Positions 18,532 through 27,387 of a stretch of 64,000 nt of DNA are shown here, one piece after another; the first letter of the stretch is position 1; each line of letters starts with the position of its first letter. Below the pieces are notes generated by a model. It did not search any database and was not told where the DNA came from. It saw nothing but the letters and a program-made list of their open reading frames with translations. This stretch comes from Spirosoma agri (GTDB taxonomy: Bacteria; Bacteroidota; Bacteroidia; Cytophagales; Spirosomataceae), in assembly GCF_010747415.1 (NCBI RefSeq), contig NZ_JAAGNZ010000003.1:124001-188000 (forward strand), given 5' to 3'. The position numbers were made by a program, and so were the translations under genes.

Positions 18532-18539
18532 TAACTTTG
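18532..18539 (+). promoter_or_regulatory. Candidate Bacteroidota -7 promoter box
   Basis: TAACTTTG matches the Bacteroidota housekeeping -7 consensus TAnnTTTG and lies 20 bases before the preferred start of the lyase gene at 18559. The nearest TTGACA is at 18499, too far (30 bases) for the usual 19-21 base spacing, so the -33 element is weak or absent. It could start a second transcript in this gene run. Confidence 0.35.
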
Positions 18540-18558
18540 GCTAAACAATATATTGATT

Positions 18559-20910
18559 ATGCGCATGTTAGCTTTTTGGTTCCTGTCGCTCAGTGCTGTC
18601 TGTACCGCCCTTGCCGGGCAGGCCCAACCCGCTAAAGCACACCCGTACCTGTTCTACACCCCTCAGCGGACCGACCGGCTGAAAGAGCATATCAAAACGG
18701 ATACGCTGCTGGCCAATCGCTGGAATGCCCTGCGGCAGCGCTGCGACAAATGGCTTTCGGAACCGCAAGGCGGCAACATGGAACAGCTGGCGTTGGCTTA
18801 CACCATGACCGGCGACAAGCGCTACGCCGACCGGGCCAAAACGCTCCTGAACGAGTTGACGGGCCGGTCTTTCTGGGATGGTATGGACGACCGCACACCC
18901 CGCTGGAATGCCGGGCTGGGTACCAGTCACAACAACTGGATGGCCTCTGTTACGTTCGATGCTATTTACAATGCCCTGACCAACGGCGAGCGACGGGCCA
19001 TTGCCGACCGGATTGTTAAGCTGGGTGTCGAACCGTCGATTGCCGACTGGGTATCAAAAGACAAACGCATTCAGTCGCTCGACAACATGGGCCACAACTG
19101 GTGGGCGGCCATCGTGTTCGAAGCGGGTATTGCCTCGCTGGCGGTCATGAACGAGCAGCCACAGGCCCGTCAGTGGGCCGCCGATATCATGCAGGATAGC
19201 CGCCAGTGGTTTGCTTTTGCAGGTAGTTTGCTGGAAAACAAACCGGCCAACTTCGACCCGGCGGGGGGCTTCTACGAAAGCATCAACTACGCCAACTACG
19301 GCGTGGGCGAATACCTGTTGTTCCGGGTAGCGTACACCAATGCGCTGGGCAAACTGACGATGCCCTACGATAACCTGCTGCAAAAAACCGTCGACTGGTT
19401 TATGCACTCGGCCTACCCACGAAGTGGCGATAAGCCCGTACTGTCGCTGAACTTCGGCGACAGCAACGACTTTGCCAACGGCGAACGGCCAGCCAAACTG
19501 ATGCTGGCGCTGGGCCTGGGCAACGACGATTATTACTGGTACATTCGGCACACGGATCAGAACCCGTTTCGGGAAGATCTGAACGTCGGCACACCGATGG
19601 GCCTCTTGTACCAGCCCGAAAGCAAACGCGTTCCCGAAACGCCAACCTTGTCTCCTTCGGCGATTTATAGCTCGATGGGTTGGGGAACGCTGCGGTCGTC
19701 GTGGAAGCCCGATGCGACGTTGCTGGGCGTAAAAAGCGGCTACACCTGGAACCACGCCCACGCTGATGCGGGGTCGTTCGTGCTATACCATAAGGGTGAA
19801 TACCTGTTGATCGACGGGGGCGATGTGGGGTACGGTAATCCCGAATACAGCAGCTATTTCGTGAAGAGTCAGGCGCATAACGTCGTGACGTTTAATGGCG
19901 AAGCGCAGGACGCCCGCGATCAGTACAATGCGGTAAAGAATCCAGGTCACCTCTATAACCTGCTCGATGGCGGATCGCTGAAATACATACTAGCCGATGC
20001 GACCGGCCCCACGTCCCGCAACTTTCTGCGGAACTACCGGAATTTCCTCTGGATCGGCAACGTGATTCTGGTCATTGACGACCTAAAAACGTACGACAGT
20101 GGTCAATTCGATTTTCTGCTGCACTACGCCGATAAAGCCATAAAGCGCGGTCCCGATCTGGAAATTACCAGCGGTAAAGCGGGGGTTCTATTCCGGCCCC
20201 TATACCCCGAAACCTTGCCGCTGGGTTACCCGCACGATTTCCCCGAAAAACTAAAATACCGCACCGAATACGGTTTACAGGACCGCACCACGAACGTCAA
20301 GATTCCGTACTACGTGTTATCGCCCCCCGAGAAAACGGACCGCACCAAGCTAATCAACGCAATTCTGTTGCTTGATGAGACAAACCAGTCGATTCAGACG
20401 GCCACGGGTTCGTCGGGCGCTTCAGGTTCTGCCGGGCGAAGCAACCTACCGACCATCGAAAAGTTTGAGGGTACCAATTACCTGGGCCTGCGCATCACCC
20501 AGAACGGGCAGGTAACGGAGGTGTACGTCAACTTGCTAGCCGACGGTCGGCTGATGCACCGCAACGCCAACCTGACCATCGGCGACTGGCAAACCGATGC
20601 ATACCTGTCGGCCATTACTTTTCCCGAAGGCGCTAACCGGCAGGATCTGACTCAGTTGTCTTCCTTCTTTACCGGCAATGGTAGCTACCTCCGCAAAAAC
20701 GGAAAGCCGCTCCTGAGTTCGCTGTCTAAAGTGTTTCTGCACGCGGCCCGCACAGGTTCTCAACTCAATGTGCAGCTTCAGGGACAACCTCTGATTGAAG
20801 CATCGCTGGGGTTCGAAAAAGTAACTAAACTCAATGTAAATAACAAAGCCGTTTCGCCCATCTACGATTCGGGTAAGTTGTTGCTCGTCACCACAGACGA
20901 AAAAAAGTAA
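18559..20910 (+). CDS. Heparinase II/III family polysaccharide lyase
   Basis: Lyases of this fold cleave uronic-acid polysaccharides by beta-elimination and leave a 4,5-unsaturated uronate end. The 783-residue product starts at ATG 18559 (TTG 18553 is less likely) with a signal peptide ending at about GQAQP. An (alpha/alpha) toroid occupies about residues 25-370 (SHNNWMASVTFDAIYNAL and NMGHNWWAAIVFEAG carry the conserved Asn/His), then a beta-sandwich heparinase II/III domain (YTWNHAHADAGSFVLYHKGE, LLIDGGDVGYGNPEY) with further catalytic His and Tyr candidates. It resembles oligo-alginate/oligouronide lyases (PL15/PL17-like) more than true heparinases, but the PL family is uncertain. It pairs logically with GH88 at 24370 and with kduI/kduD downstream. 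Confidence 0.87.
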   Translation: MRMLAFWFLSLSAVCTALAGQAQPAKAHPYLFYTPQRTDRLKEHIKTDTLLANRWNALRQRCDKWLSEPQGGNMEQLALAYTMTGDKRYADRAKTLLNELTGRSFWDGMDDRTPRWNAGLGTSHNNWMASVTFDAIYNALTNGERRAIADRIVKLGVEPSIADWVSKDKRIQSLDNMGHNWWAAIVFEAGIASLAVMNEQPQARQWAADIMQDSRQWFAFAGSLLENKPANFDPAGGFYESINYANYGVGEYLLFRVAYTNALGKLTMPYDNLLQKTVDWFMHSAYPRSGDKPVLSLNFGDSNDFANGERPAKLMLALGLGNDDYYWYIRHTDQNPFREDLNVGTPMGLLYQPESKRVPETPTLSPSAIYSSMGWGTLRSSWKPDATLLGVKSGYTWNHAHADAGSFVLYHKGEYLLIDGGDVGYGNPEYSSYFVKSQAHNVVTFNGEAQDARDQYNAVKNPGHLYNLLDGGSLKYILADATGPTSRNFLRNYRNFLWIGNVILVIDDLKTYDSGQFDFLLHYADKAIKRGPDLEITSGKAGVLFRPLYPETLPLGYPHDFPEKLKYRTEYGLQDRTTNVKIPYYVLSPPEKTDRTKLINAILLLDETNQSIQTATGSSGASGSAGRSNLPTIEKFEGTNYLGLRITQNGQVTEVYVNLLADGRLMHRNANLTIGDWQTDAYLSAITFPEGANRQDLTQLSSFFTGNGSYLRKNGKPLLSSLSKVFLHAARTGSQLNVQLQGQPLIEASLGFEKVTKLNVNNKAVSPIYDSGKLLLVTTDEKK

Positions 20911-20934
20911 TTTCTCTATTATCCTTTCGCTTTC

Positions 20935-22854
20935 ATGCGCCTACTACGTCGCCGATTCATCCAACTCAGTTTTTTACTCGCCTGGGTTCTGACCTGTCAA
21001 TTTGTGGCGGCCCAGACACCCGAAACCCGTTTGCAGTCGCCCGATGGAAAGCTGGAGGTCGTTTTTGCTCAAAAAGAAATTACTCCCGGCCGGAAGCAGA
21101 TGACCTACTTCGTCAACTACGACGGGAAACCCGTTATCCTGGAGTCGGGGCTGGGTGTGCAGATCGACAACCATGTGTTCGAGCACGCCATGGCCCACAA
21201 AGTAACCACGCCCCCCGGTACGCTGGGTACCAACTGGTGCGACAATCTGGTGATCAAAAACGTCATCAAAACGGCGAAAGACACAACCTGGAAACCGGTC
21301 TACGGCGAACGCAGCCTGATTCGGGATCATTACAACCAGTTGGAAGTTCAGCTTCAGAAACCCGACGCACCAGACTATTCACTGCACGTTATTTTTCGGG
21401 CGTATGATTCGGGTATCGCGTTCCGGTATTTTTTCCCTGAGCAGCCCAACGGCCTGTACTACCGCGTGATGGCCGAAAACAGCGAGTTTGCCTTGCCCGC
21501 CGACACCAAAGCCTGGTACACGGCTTGGGCGCAGGGAGCCTATCAGGCGTTACCATTAGCAGGATGGCCCGAGAATTCGGAACGCCCGCTGACCCTGTCG
21601 CTGCCCAATGGTATCTATGCCTCGCTGGCCGAAGCGCAACTGACCGATTTCGCCATGACCAAATTTAAACTCGCCCCCGGCAAGCCGAACACAGTGGTTA
21701 CATCGCTGTACGAAAGCGTTGATCTAATGTCGGATGTGGGTACGCCCTGGCGGGTAGTAATGGTGGCGAACCGGTTGGGTAAGCTATTGGAAAACAACGA
21801 CATCATGCTGAACCTAAACCCGCCTGCTACGGTCACCAACACCGATTGGATCAAGCCGGGTAAGATGATGCGGGAGGTGACGCTTACCACGCATGGGGCC
21901 CTGTCTTGCATCGACTTTGCGGCTGCTCACAACCTGCAATACATTCTGTTCGACTGGAAATGGTACGGCCCGGCGTTTACCTTCAATTCGGACGCCCGGC
22001 AGGTCGTGGCCCCCGTCGATATGCCGCAGGTGATTGCCTACGGAAAATCGAAAAATGTGGGCGTCATTCTGTACGTGAACTTGCAGGCGCTGTATAAGCA
22101 GATGGACGAGATTTTTCCGCTGTACAAGAAGTGGGGTGTCAAAGGGGTCAAATTCGGGTTTGTGGAAGTGGGATCGCACCGCTGGATGACCTGGCTCACC
22201 GAAGCCAAACGAAAAGCCCTGGAAAATGGCCTGATGGTCAACATCCACGACGAATACCGCCCGACGGGCACCAGCCGAACGTATCCCAACGTGATGACCC
22301 AGGAAGGTATCCGGGGCAACGAGGAATTTCCTGATGCCACTCACAATACGTTGCTGCCCTTTACGCGCTACCTGGCCGGGGCGGGTGATTATACCATTTG
22401 TTATTATGACAAGCGGCTTAAAAACACCCACGCGCACCAGCTGGCGATGAACGTTATTTCCTACAGTCCGTTGCAATCGGTGTTTTGGTACGACAAACCG
22501 GCGCAGTACGGTGGCGAACCCGAAATTGAGTTTTTCGACAAGGTACCCACCGTTTGGGACGATACGAAAGTAATTCACGATGCTATCGGGGAGTACGTCA
22601 CCATCGCCCGCCGGAGCGGAGATGACTGGTTTGTCGGCACGATCACCAACAACGATGGCCGCACGTTGTCGCTGCCACTCGATTTTCTGTCCAAAGGCAA
22701 AAGCTACATCGCGCACCGCTACACCGACGACCCGACGGTTCCGACCAAAACGCAGGTCCGCGTATCGACCAAAACTGTGAAGGCTGGTCAGTCACTGGAG
22801 ATGAAGCTGTTACCGCGTGGCGGTCAGGCCGTATGGCTAACCCCAGCGAAGTAA
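20935..22854 (+). CDS. GH97 glycoside hydrolase (SusB-like), second paralogue
   Basis: The 639-residue product has a signal peptide (residues about 6-25, ending VAAQ) and the GH97 opening SPDGKLEVVFAQ. The TIM-barrel motifs are YILFDWKWYG, GVILYVN, GVKFGFVEVGSHRWM, NIHDEYRPTGTSRTYPN and TQEGIRGNEE. Glu440 in HDEY and Glu463/464 in GNEE lie 23-24 residues apart, close to the spacing of the catalytic base and acid in SusB, so an inverting alpha-glucosidase-like mechanism is plausible; this mapping is from memory of SusB, not an alignment. It differs from the paralogue at 10540 at two acidic positions (Glu411 and Glu440 here). It starts 24 bases after the lyase gene and ends before a palindromic element. 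Confidence 0.91.
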   Translation: MRLLRRRFIQLSFLLAWVLTCQFVAAQTPETRLQSPDGKLEVVFAQKEITPGRKQMTYFVNYDGKPVILESGLGVQIDNHVFEHAMAHKVTTPPGTLGTNWCDNLVIKNVIKTAKDTTWKPVYGERSLIRDHYNQLEVQLQKPDAPDYSLHVIFRAYDSGIAFRYFFPEQPNGLYYRVMAENSEFALPADTKAWYTAWAQGAYQALPLAGWPENSERPLTLSLPNGIYASLAEAQLTDFAMTKFKLAPGKPNTVVTSLYESVDLMSDVGTPWRVVMVANRLGKLLENNDIMLNLNPPATVTNTDWIKPGKMMREVTLTTHGALSCIDFAAAHNLQYILFDWKWYGPAFTFNSDARQVVAPVDMPQVIAYGKSKNVGVILYVNLQALYKQMDEIFPLYKKWGVKGVKFGFVEVGSHRWMTWLTEAKRKALENGLMVNIHDEYRPTGTSRTYPNVMTQEGIRGNEEFPDATHNTLLPFTRYLAGAGDYTICYYDKRLKNTHAHQLAMNVISYSPLQSVFWYDKPAQYGGEPEIEFFDKVPTVWDDTKVIHDAIGEYVTIARRSGDDWFVGTITNNDGRTLSLPLDFLSKGKSYIAHRYTDDPTVPTKTQVRVSTKTVKAGQSLEMKLLPRGGQAVWLTPAK

Positions 22855-22862
22855 GCGTTCTA

Positions 22863-22899
22863 TTTTTGTTATCCCGGTCGTTCCTCGGAATGACAAAAA
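22863..22899. repeat. Intergenic palindrome of the TTTTTGTCATCCC class, copy 1
   Basis: Arms TTTTTGTTATCCC (22863-22875) and GGAATGACAAAAA (22887-22899) pair over 13 bases with one wobble and one mismatch. It begins 9 bases after the stop of GH97. A near-identical element lies at 25636-25673 and a half copy (TTTTTGTCATCCC) at 56292-56304, each just after a stop codon. With A/T tails on both sides it could act as a bidirectional terminator, or be a REP-like repeat. Confidence 0.75.
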
Positions 22900-22937
22900 A
22901 AGCTGGTCAAATAGCGTCATTCAATATTCAAAACCAT

Positions 22938-24209
22938 ATGTCAATTGGCCGCTTTGTGATGATTAGTGGGCTCAGCTTCTTCGGAATGGCGAGCCACGTG
23001 CTGGCTCAATCTACGCCGGGCCTGCCTGATCCGTTACGGAGTAATAATGGTGCACATATTACTACCGTTTCGGAGTGGCAACGGGAGCGCCGGCCGGAAC
23101 TGATTGAGGTATTTACCAGCCAGATGTATGGTCGTTCGCCGGGAAAGCCTGCCAGTATGACGTTCCGCGTTTTTGATACGGACGCTACGGCGTTGGGCGG
23201 CAAAGCAACCCGTAAACAGGTCGCCATCTACATCAACGGTAAGCCAGACGGCCCCCGCATCGATGTGTTGCTGTACATCCCGAATCGTGTGCGCAGACCC
23301 GTTCCCGCCATCGTGGGCCTGAATTTCTGGGGGAATCACAGCATCAGTGCCGACCCCGGTATTCGCATTACCACCAGCTACCTGGAAACGGGCAAAAATA
23401 ATCCGTACGTCGATCTGGGTTGTGTGACCGATAACCGGGCAACGGAAGCCTGTCGAGGCATCAACGCCCGTCAATGGCCGCTGGACAGTATCCTGAATCG
23501 TGGCTACGCGCTGGTAACGGCCTACCGGGAAGACATTGCCTCCGACGTACCGGCTACCCGCTTTTCTACGGGTGTCCACACGGTCTATCCCGACTGGCAA
23601 AACCGGCCCGATAATTTTGGGACGATTGCCGCCTGGGCGTGGGGACTAAGCCGGATTATGGACTACCTGCAAATCGACCGCGCTATCGACGGGAAACGGG
23701 TGGCGGTATTTGGCTGGTCGCGGCTGGGCAAAGCGGCTCTGTGGGCGGGGGCTACCGACGAGAGGTTTGCGGCTATGCTCAGTAACGAATCGGGCTCTGG
23801 GGGTGCCAAGCTGTTCCGGCGGGGTCAGGGCGAATCCATCCGGCGGCTCTGCACCGTTTTTCCGCACTGGTACAGTACCAACTTCCGGCAGTATATGGAC
23901 AGGGATACCCTACTGCCGTTCGATCAACACGAAGTCCTTGCGCTGCTGGCCCCACGACCCGTCTACATCGCCAGCGCCGAGCAGGACAAGGGAGCCGACC
24001 CGATTGGCGAGTTTGAATCGGCCAAAGCGGCCAGTGCCCTATACCAGCTATTTGGGCGAGACGGGCTACCTACGACGACGTTACCGCCCCTCAACACCTC
24101 CGTGCAGGGTACCATCGGCTATCACATGCGAACGGGTGGCCACGACGTGACAAACCTGGACTGGCACTATTTTCTGCAATTTTTGGATACGCATTTTAAA
24201 AAAAAGTGA
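22938..24209 (+). CDS. CE15-type glucuronoyl esterase
   Basis: CE15 enzymes split esters of 4-O-methyl-glucuronic or related uronic acids, for example lignin-carbohydrate bonds. Start 22938 (MSIGRFVMISGLSFFGMASHVLAQ) gives a clean signal peptide; the longer frame from 22833 overlaps the upstream gene and runs through the palindrome. The product is 423 residues. The family elbow GxSRxGK appears as GWSRLGK with Ser261 as nucleophile (Trp instead of the common Cys), NESGSGG supplies the conserved Glu284, and GGHDVTNLDWHYF supplies His402. The pattern FNFWGNHS-like (LNFWGNHSISADP) near the oxyanion hole is typical too. It would free uronate units so that the lyase and GH88 can act. Confidence 0.87.
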   Translation: MSIGRFVMISGLSFFGMASHVLAQSTPGLPDPLRSNNGAHITTVSEWQRERRPELIEVFTSQMYGRSPGKPASMTFRVFDTDATALGGKATRKQVAIYINGKPDGPRIDVLLYIPNRVRRPVPAIVGLNFWGNHSISADPGIRITTSYLETGKNNPYVDLGCVTDNRATEACRGINARQWPLDSILNRGYALVTAYREDIASDVPATRFSTGVHTVYPDWQNRPDNFGTIAAWAWGLSRIMDYLQIDRAIDGKRVAVFGWSRLGKAALWAGATDERFAAMLSNESGSGGAKLFRRGQGESIRRLCTVFPHWYSTNFRQYMDRDTLLPFDQHEVLALLAPRPVYIASAEQDKGADPIGEFESAKAASALYQLFGRDGLPTTTLPPLNTSVQGTIGYHMRTGGHDVTNLDWHYFLQFLDTHFKKK

Positions 24210-24317
24210 TCCGTTTTTTGCTTCGGGTGACTGGTCAAAGGAGTGTCTAAAGCCCCGATACTATTGTGCTTGATGAATACTACTGATGACACCCGAAAAT
24301 GAGTTGGGCAAAAAGAG

Positions 24318-24361
24318 TACGATTCAGCTATGGGGGTCTATTTATAGCTAACCGAATCGTA
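24318..24361. promoter_or_regulatory. Interrupted inverted repeat just before the GH88 start
   Basis: TACGATTCAGCTA (24318-24330) faces TAGCT (24345-24349) and GAATCGTA (24354-24361), so 13 bases pair apart from a four-base bulge AACC. It ends 8 bases before the ATG at 24370. It could be an operator or an mRNA hairpin controlling initiation; a second pair, TTCGGGTG near 24222 and CACCCGAA near 24290, lies upstream. Confidence 0.5.
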
Positions 24362-24369
24362 TTCCTATC

Positions 24370-25587
24370 ATGTCGTCCTCTGGATTCAGTTTTGTCCTCG
24401 TCCTGCTTGTCGTCCTTTGCAGTTTCACGCTCACTCAGGATCGCCTACCGGTCGATCCGGCCCTGACGTATTGCGTGCAGCAGGCAACCAAAACCGCTAC
24501 CTCGCTCCCCGCTACACCGCCGAATTTACCCCGTAACATTCTGAACGGCAAGAAGAACTGGAATTACATCACCTATAAAGACTGGACCAGCGGCTTCTGG
24601 CCCGGTACGCTCTGGTACATCTACGAATACACCAAAGACCCCGCCTGGAAGGCCAAAGCCGATTCCTTTACGCGGGAGCTGACACCACTCGCCTACCAGA
24701 AAGCCATCGACCACGATCTGGGCTTTCAGATGTATTGCAGTTTCGGTAACGGGCTGCGGCTGACGGGTAATCCCGATTATAAAAAGATTCTGCTGGCTGC
24801 CGCCGATACGCTGGCTACGCTGTTCAATCCGAAAGTTGGAACCATTCTGTCGTGGCCGCGCTCGGTACCGAATATGGAATGGCCCCAGCACAATACCATC
24901 ATGGACAACATGATCAACCTGGAACTGTTGTTCTGGGCTTCGAAAAACGGGGGCGGCAAGCGGCTGTACGACATGGCCGTATCGCACGCGACAACGACCA
25001 TGAAAAACCATTTTCGGCCCGACTACACCTCGTACCACGTAGTCGTGTATGACCGCGAAACGGGAAAGAAGATCAAGGGGGTTACGCACCAGGGTTACGC
25101 CGATAATTCGATGTGGGCGCGGGGGCAGAGCTGGGCGATTTATGGCTACACGATGACCTACCGGGAAACGAAAGACTCCCAGTTTCTGGCCTTTGCCCAA
25201 AACGTGTCGGACGTGTACCTGAAGCACCTGCCAAAAGACCTGATTCCCTACTGGGATTTCAGTGCCCCAGACATTCCGAACGCGCCCAAAGATGCGTCGG
25301 CCGCTGCCGTTACCGCGTCGGCCCTGCTGGAACTCTCGACGCTGGTTAACGACAAAGCCAAAGCGGCCACTTACCGCGCCAAAGCCGAGCAGATGCTGGA
25401 AACGCTATCGTCGGCAAACTACCAGAGCCGTCAGGTCAACGACGCCTTTTTGCTGCATAGTACGGGACATAAACCCAACAACAGCGAGGTCGATGCGTCC
25501 ATCAACTACGCCGATTATTACTACATCGAAGCCCTGTTACGCCTGAAAAAGCTACAGGCAGGTAAACCGGTTCTGGCAAACTTGTAA
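24370..25587 (+). CDS. GH88 unsaturated glucuronyl hydrolase
   Basis: GH88 enzymes hydrate the double bond of 4,5-unsaturated uronyl ends made by polysaccharide lyases, releasing 5-keto-4-deoxyuronate (DKI precursor). The 405-residue product has a leader (SFVLVLLVVLCSFTLTQ) and an (alpha/alpha)6 barrel with DWTSGFWPGTLWYIYEY near the start. The two family aspartates are visible: Asp116 in HDLGFQMY and Asp179 in IMDNMINLELL, 63 residues apart, close to the spacing in the Bacillus enzyme. GYADNSMWARGQSWAIYGY is another conserved block. Its product feeds kduI at 29946. It is preceded by an inverted repeat and followed by a palindrome, so it may be transcribed alone. Confidence 0.93.
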   Translation: MSSSGFSFVLVLLVVLCSFTLTQDRLPVDPALTYCVQQATKTATSLPATPPNLPRNILNGKKNWNYITYKDWTSGFWPGTLWYIYEYTKDPAWKAKADSFTRELTPLAYQKAIDHDLGFQMYCSFGNGLRLTGNPDYKKILLAAADTLATLFNPKVGTILSWPRSVPNMEWPQHNTIMDNMINLELLFWASKNGGGKRLYDMAVSHATTTMKNHFRPDYTSYHVVVYDRETGKKIKGVTHQGYADNSMWARGQSWAIYGYTMTYRETKDSQFLAFAQNVSDVYLKHLPKDLIPYWDFSAPDIPNAPKDASAAAVTASALLELSTLVNDKAKAATYRAKAEQMLETLSSANYQSRQVNDAFLLHSTGHKPNNSEVDASINYADYYYIEALLRLKKLQAGKPVLANL

Positions 25588-25635
25588 ACCCGATCAGACC
25601 GTGAATACTGGTTTAAATAACTGATTTGTAACTAT

Positions 25636-25673
25636 TTTTTTGTCATCCCAAACCTGTGAGGAATGACAAAAAA
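25636..25673. repeat. Intergenic palindrome of the TTTTTGTCATCCC class, copy 2
   Basis: Arms TTTTTTGTCATCCC (25636-25649) and GGAATGACAAAAAA (25660-25673) match in 13 of 14 positions with a 10-base loop. It lies between the GH88 stop (25587) and the serine hydrolase start (25700). See copy 1 at 22863. Confidence 0.8.
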
Positions 25674-25699
25674 CTGATGCTGGTTTTTATTTAAGCGAC

Positions 25700-26776
25700 A
25701 TGAAAAAGCAGGCCGTTATTGCGTTTTTGATTACGCTTCTTTCGGGTTGGGCACACGCTCAGCTTGCTTATGACTTCGCGCCCCTGACCGCCCAAATTCA
25801 GCAATGGGTGGATAAAGGGTATTACCCTGGTGCGTCGATGCTGGTAATTAAGGGCGATAAGCCGGTTTACGAACAGTATTTTGGCTCTTATACCCCGCGA
25901 ACGCAGGTGTACATCGCTTCGGCGGGAAAGTGGCTGGCTGCGGCTACCATTGCCGCCGTTGTCGATGAGGGCAAACTGTCCTGGGACGATAAAGTCGTCA
26001 AGTGGCTACCCGACTGGACTGACGCGAAGGGACAGGCCACCCTACGGCAGTTGCTCTCCCATACCGCCGGTTACCCGGATTATCAGCCCAACGAAAATCC
26101 GATCGATCGGTATCAGACGCTGACCGAATCCGTCGCGCACATAAAACCGCTGCCCCTCGATACGGTACCCGGCACTAAATTCCACTACGGAGGACTAGCG
26201 ATGCAGGTGGCGGGCCGAATGGCTGAACTGGCCACGGGTAACGACTGGGAAACCTTATTTCAGGCAAAAATTGCCCGACCGCTGGGCATGACGGCTACCC
26301 GGTTTACGCCCGTCGATTCAGCGGGTGGACACAGCCCGATGCTGGGCGGGGGTGCCCGGAGTACACTCCACGAATACATCCGTTTTCTGGACATGATTTT
26401 CCACGGTGGGCGCTACAAAGGCAATCGTATTCTCTCGACGGCTGCGTTTACCGCTATGCAGGCCGATCAGGTCGGGAAGGCCGATAAAAGTGATGATGCC
26501 TACATCCGAACGGCGTACCAGCCGCATCCTGATCTGTACGGCTTGGGCGAGTGGCGTGCCGAAGTGGATAATCGCGGGAATCCAACGCTGCTCACCAGCC
26601 CCAGCTGGGCCGGTGCCTACCCGTGGATCGACCGAACGGCGAATCTGTACGGCTTTTTCCTGACCCACGTCGACGTGAACGGCCCCGCCCGAACGGATCA
26701 CTTCAGCGCCTTTTACGCTAGTCCTGTTCTGCCCGGACTGGTGCGGCAAATCGTAAACAAATCACGCAGACATTGA
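25700..26776 (+). CDS. Exported serine hydrolase of the beta-lactamase/AmpC-like family
   Basis: The 358-residue product starts with a signal peptide (MKKQAVIAFLITLLSGWAHAQ). The SxxK motif is SAGK (Ser74, Lys77 in IASAGKWLAAATI), and a Tyr163 in HYGGLAMQ takes the place of the YxN motif. LRQLLSHTAGYPDY and RPLGMTATRF are standard for this esterase/peptidase/beta-lactamase clan. Members can be esterases, D-aminopeptidases or transesterases; a carbohydrate esterase role is possible in this locus but unproven. It is the last intact gene of the first PUL and is followed by a terminator-like hairpin. Confidence 0.86.
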   Translation: MKKQAVIAFLITLLSGWAHAQLAYDFAPLTAQIQQWVDKGYYPGASMLVIKGDKPVYEQYFGSYTPRTQVYIASAGKWLAAATIAAVVDEGKLSWDDKVVKWLPDWTDAKGQATLRQLLSHTAGYPDYQPNENPIDRYQTLTESVAHIKPLPLDTVPGTKFHYGGLAMQVAGRMAELATGNDWETLFQAKIARPLGMTATRFTPVDSAGGHSPMLGGGARSTLHEYIRFLDMIFHGGRYKGNRILSTAAFTAMQADQVGKADKSDDAYIRTAYQPHPDLYGLGEWRAEVDNRGNPTLLTSPSWAGAYPWIDRTANLYGFFLTHVDVNGPARTDHFSAFYASPVLPGLVRQIVNKSRRH

Positions 26777-26862
26777 CATGTTCTGTCTTTATACACCGCA
26801 AGTATGGGCTATGAATCATGTCTAACTGTAGCCACAAAACACATATCATAAGTTGGTTTAGT

Positions 26863-26891
26863 AAACGTCTCTGATGCTATCGGAGATGTTT
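26863..26891 (+). terminator. Terminator-like hairpin after the first PUL
   Basis: AAACGTCTCTGAT (26863-26875) pairs with ATCGGAGATGTTT (26879-26891) over 13 bases including two G-U pairs, loop GCT, followed by TGTATTTCGTT. It lies 87 bases after the serine hydrolase stop and just before the region of decayed genes. Confidence 0.65.
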
Positions 26892-26976
26892 GTATTTCGT
26901 TGGTAATTAGATACGGAGGACGATTGGCTGACTATTTCCTGACGAAAGGCTTTACAGCGCTATTAATCCTTCATCT

Positions 26977-27375
26977 ATGCAATCGAGTTCCATACTCGCC
27001 CTCGTACCATCGGCTTCGCTCACCGAGAAAAAGTACATTATTACGTGTATCTTCATCACATCCCTATTTATGCTTTGAGGCATTACGATGGGTGATGTGC
27101 TTAACCGGCATTTTCTGAATGTGCTGCACGTATTCAAGGCAGAGTCGGGACTGGTTCAGTTTTGATTTTTGGGGTTTACGCCATCATGGAAATTCCGGCT
27201 GGATCGTTTTACAAAACGGTGCAGCTACAAGAAAGGTGTTCTGCTTGGACTGTATGCTGTGGCGGCCTACTTGTTCGTGCCGGCGGCCAACGCCGAATCG
27301 TTCGGATTTTTTCGGCTGGTCTTCTTTATCCTCGCATACGGACTAGCCACCTCGGAAACCGTAGCATACCCCTGA
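26977..27375 (+). pseudogene. Decayed N-terminus of an FHS/FucP-like sugar permease (MFS)
   Basis: Translated piecewise, this stretch reads as the first four membrane segments of a fucose-permease-type transporter. From ATG 26977 comes a short cytosolic start, then EKKYIITCIFITSLFML, a stop at 27076 where the family normally has Trp, then DVLNRHFLNVLHVFKAESGL and VQF, a second stop at 27163, then FGVYAIMEIPAG in another frame, then TKRCSYKKGVLLGLYAVAAY and FRLVFFILAYGLATSETVA in a third. So there are two nonsense codons and at least two frameshifts, and everything after about residue 130 is gone. It ends against a GH43 remnant, showing a deletion between two former PUL-type genes. Family recognition is by eye from motif order. 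Confidence 0.72.
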
Positions 27376-27387
27376 TTTTATGCTACT

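Noticed and set aside
21814..22716. 300-residue - strand frame opposite the second GH97
   Set aside because: Antisense shadow of a conserved enzyme; no leader, motif or independent context.
22833..22937. Longer start for the CE15 gene at 22833
   Set aside because: It would overlap GH97, translate the palindrome and place the signal peptide internally; the ATG at 22938 gives a clean leader.
27169..27375. Possible small membrane protein of 68 residues
   Set aside because: Its two hydrophobic segments match helices 3-4 of an FHS/FucP permease in order with flanking out-of-frame pieces, so it is better explained as part of a pseudogene.
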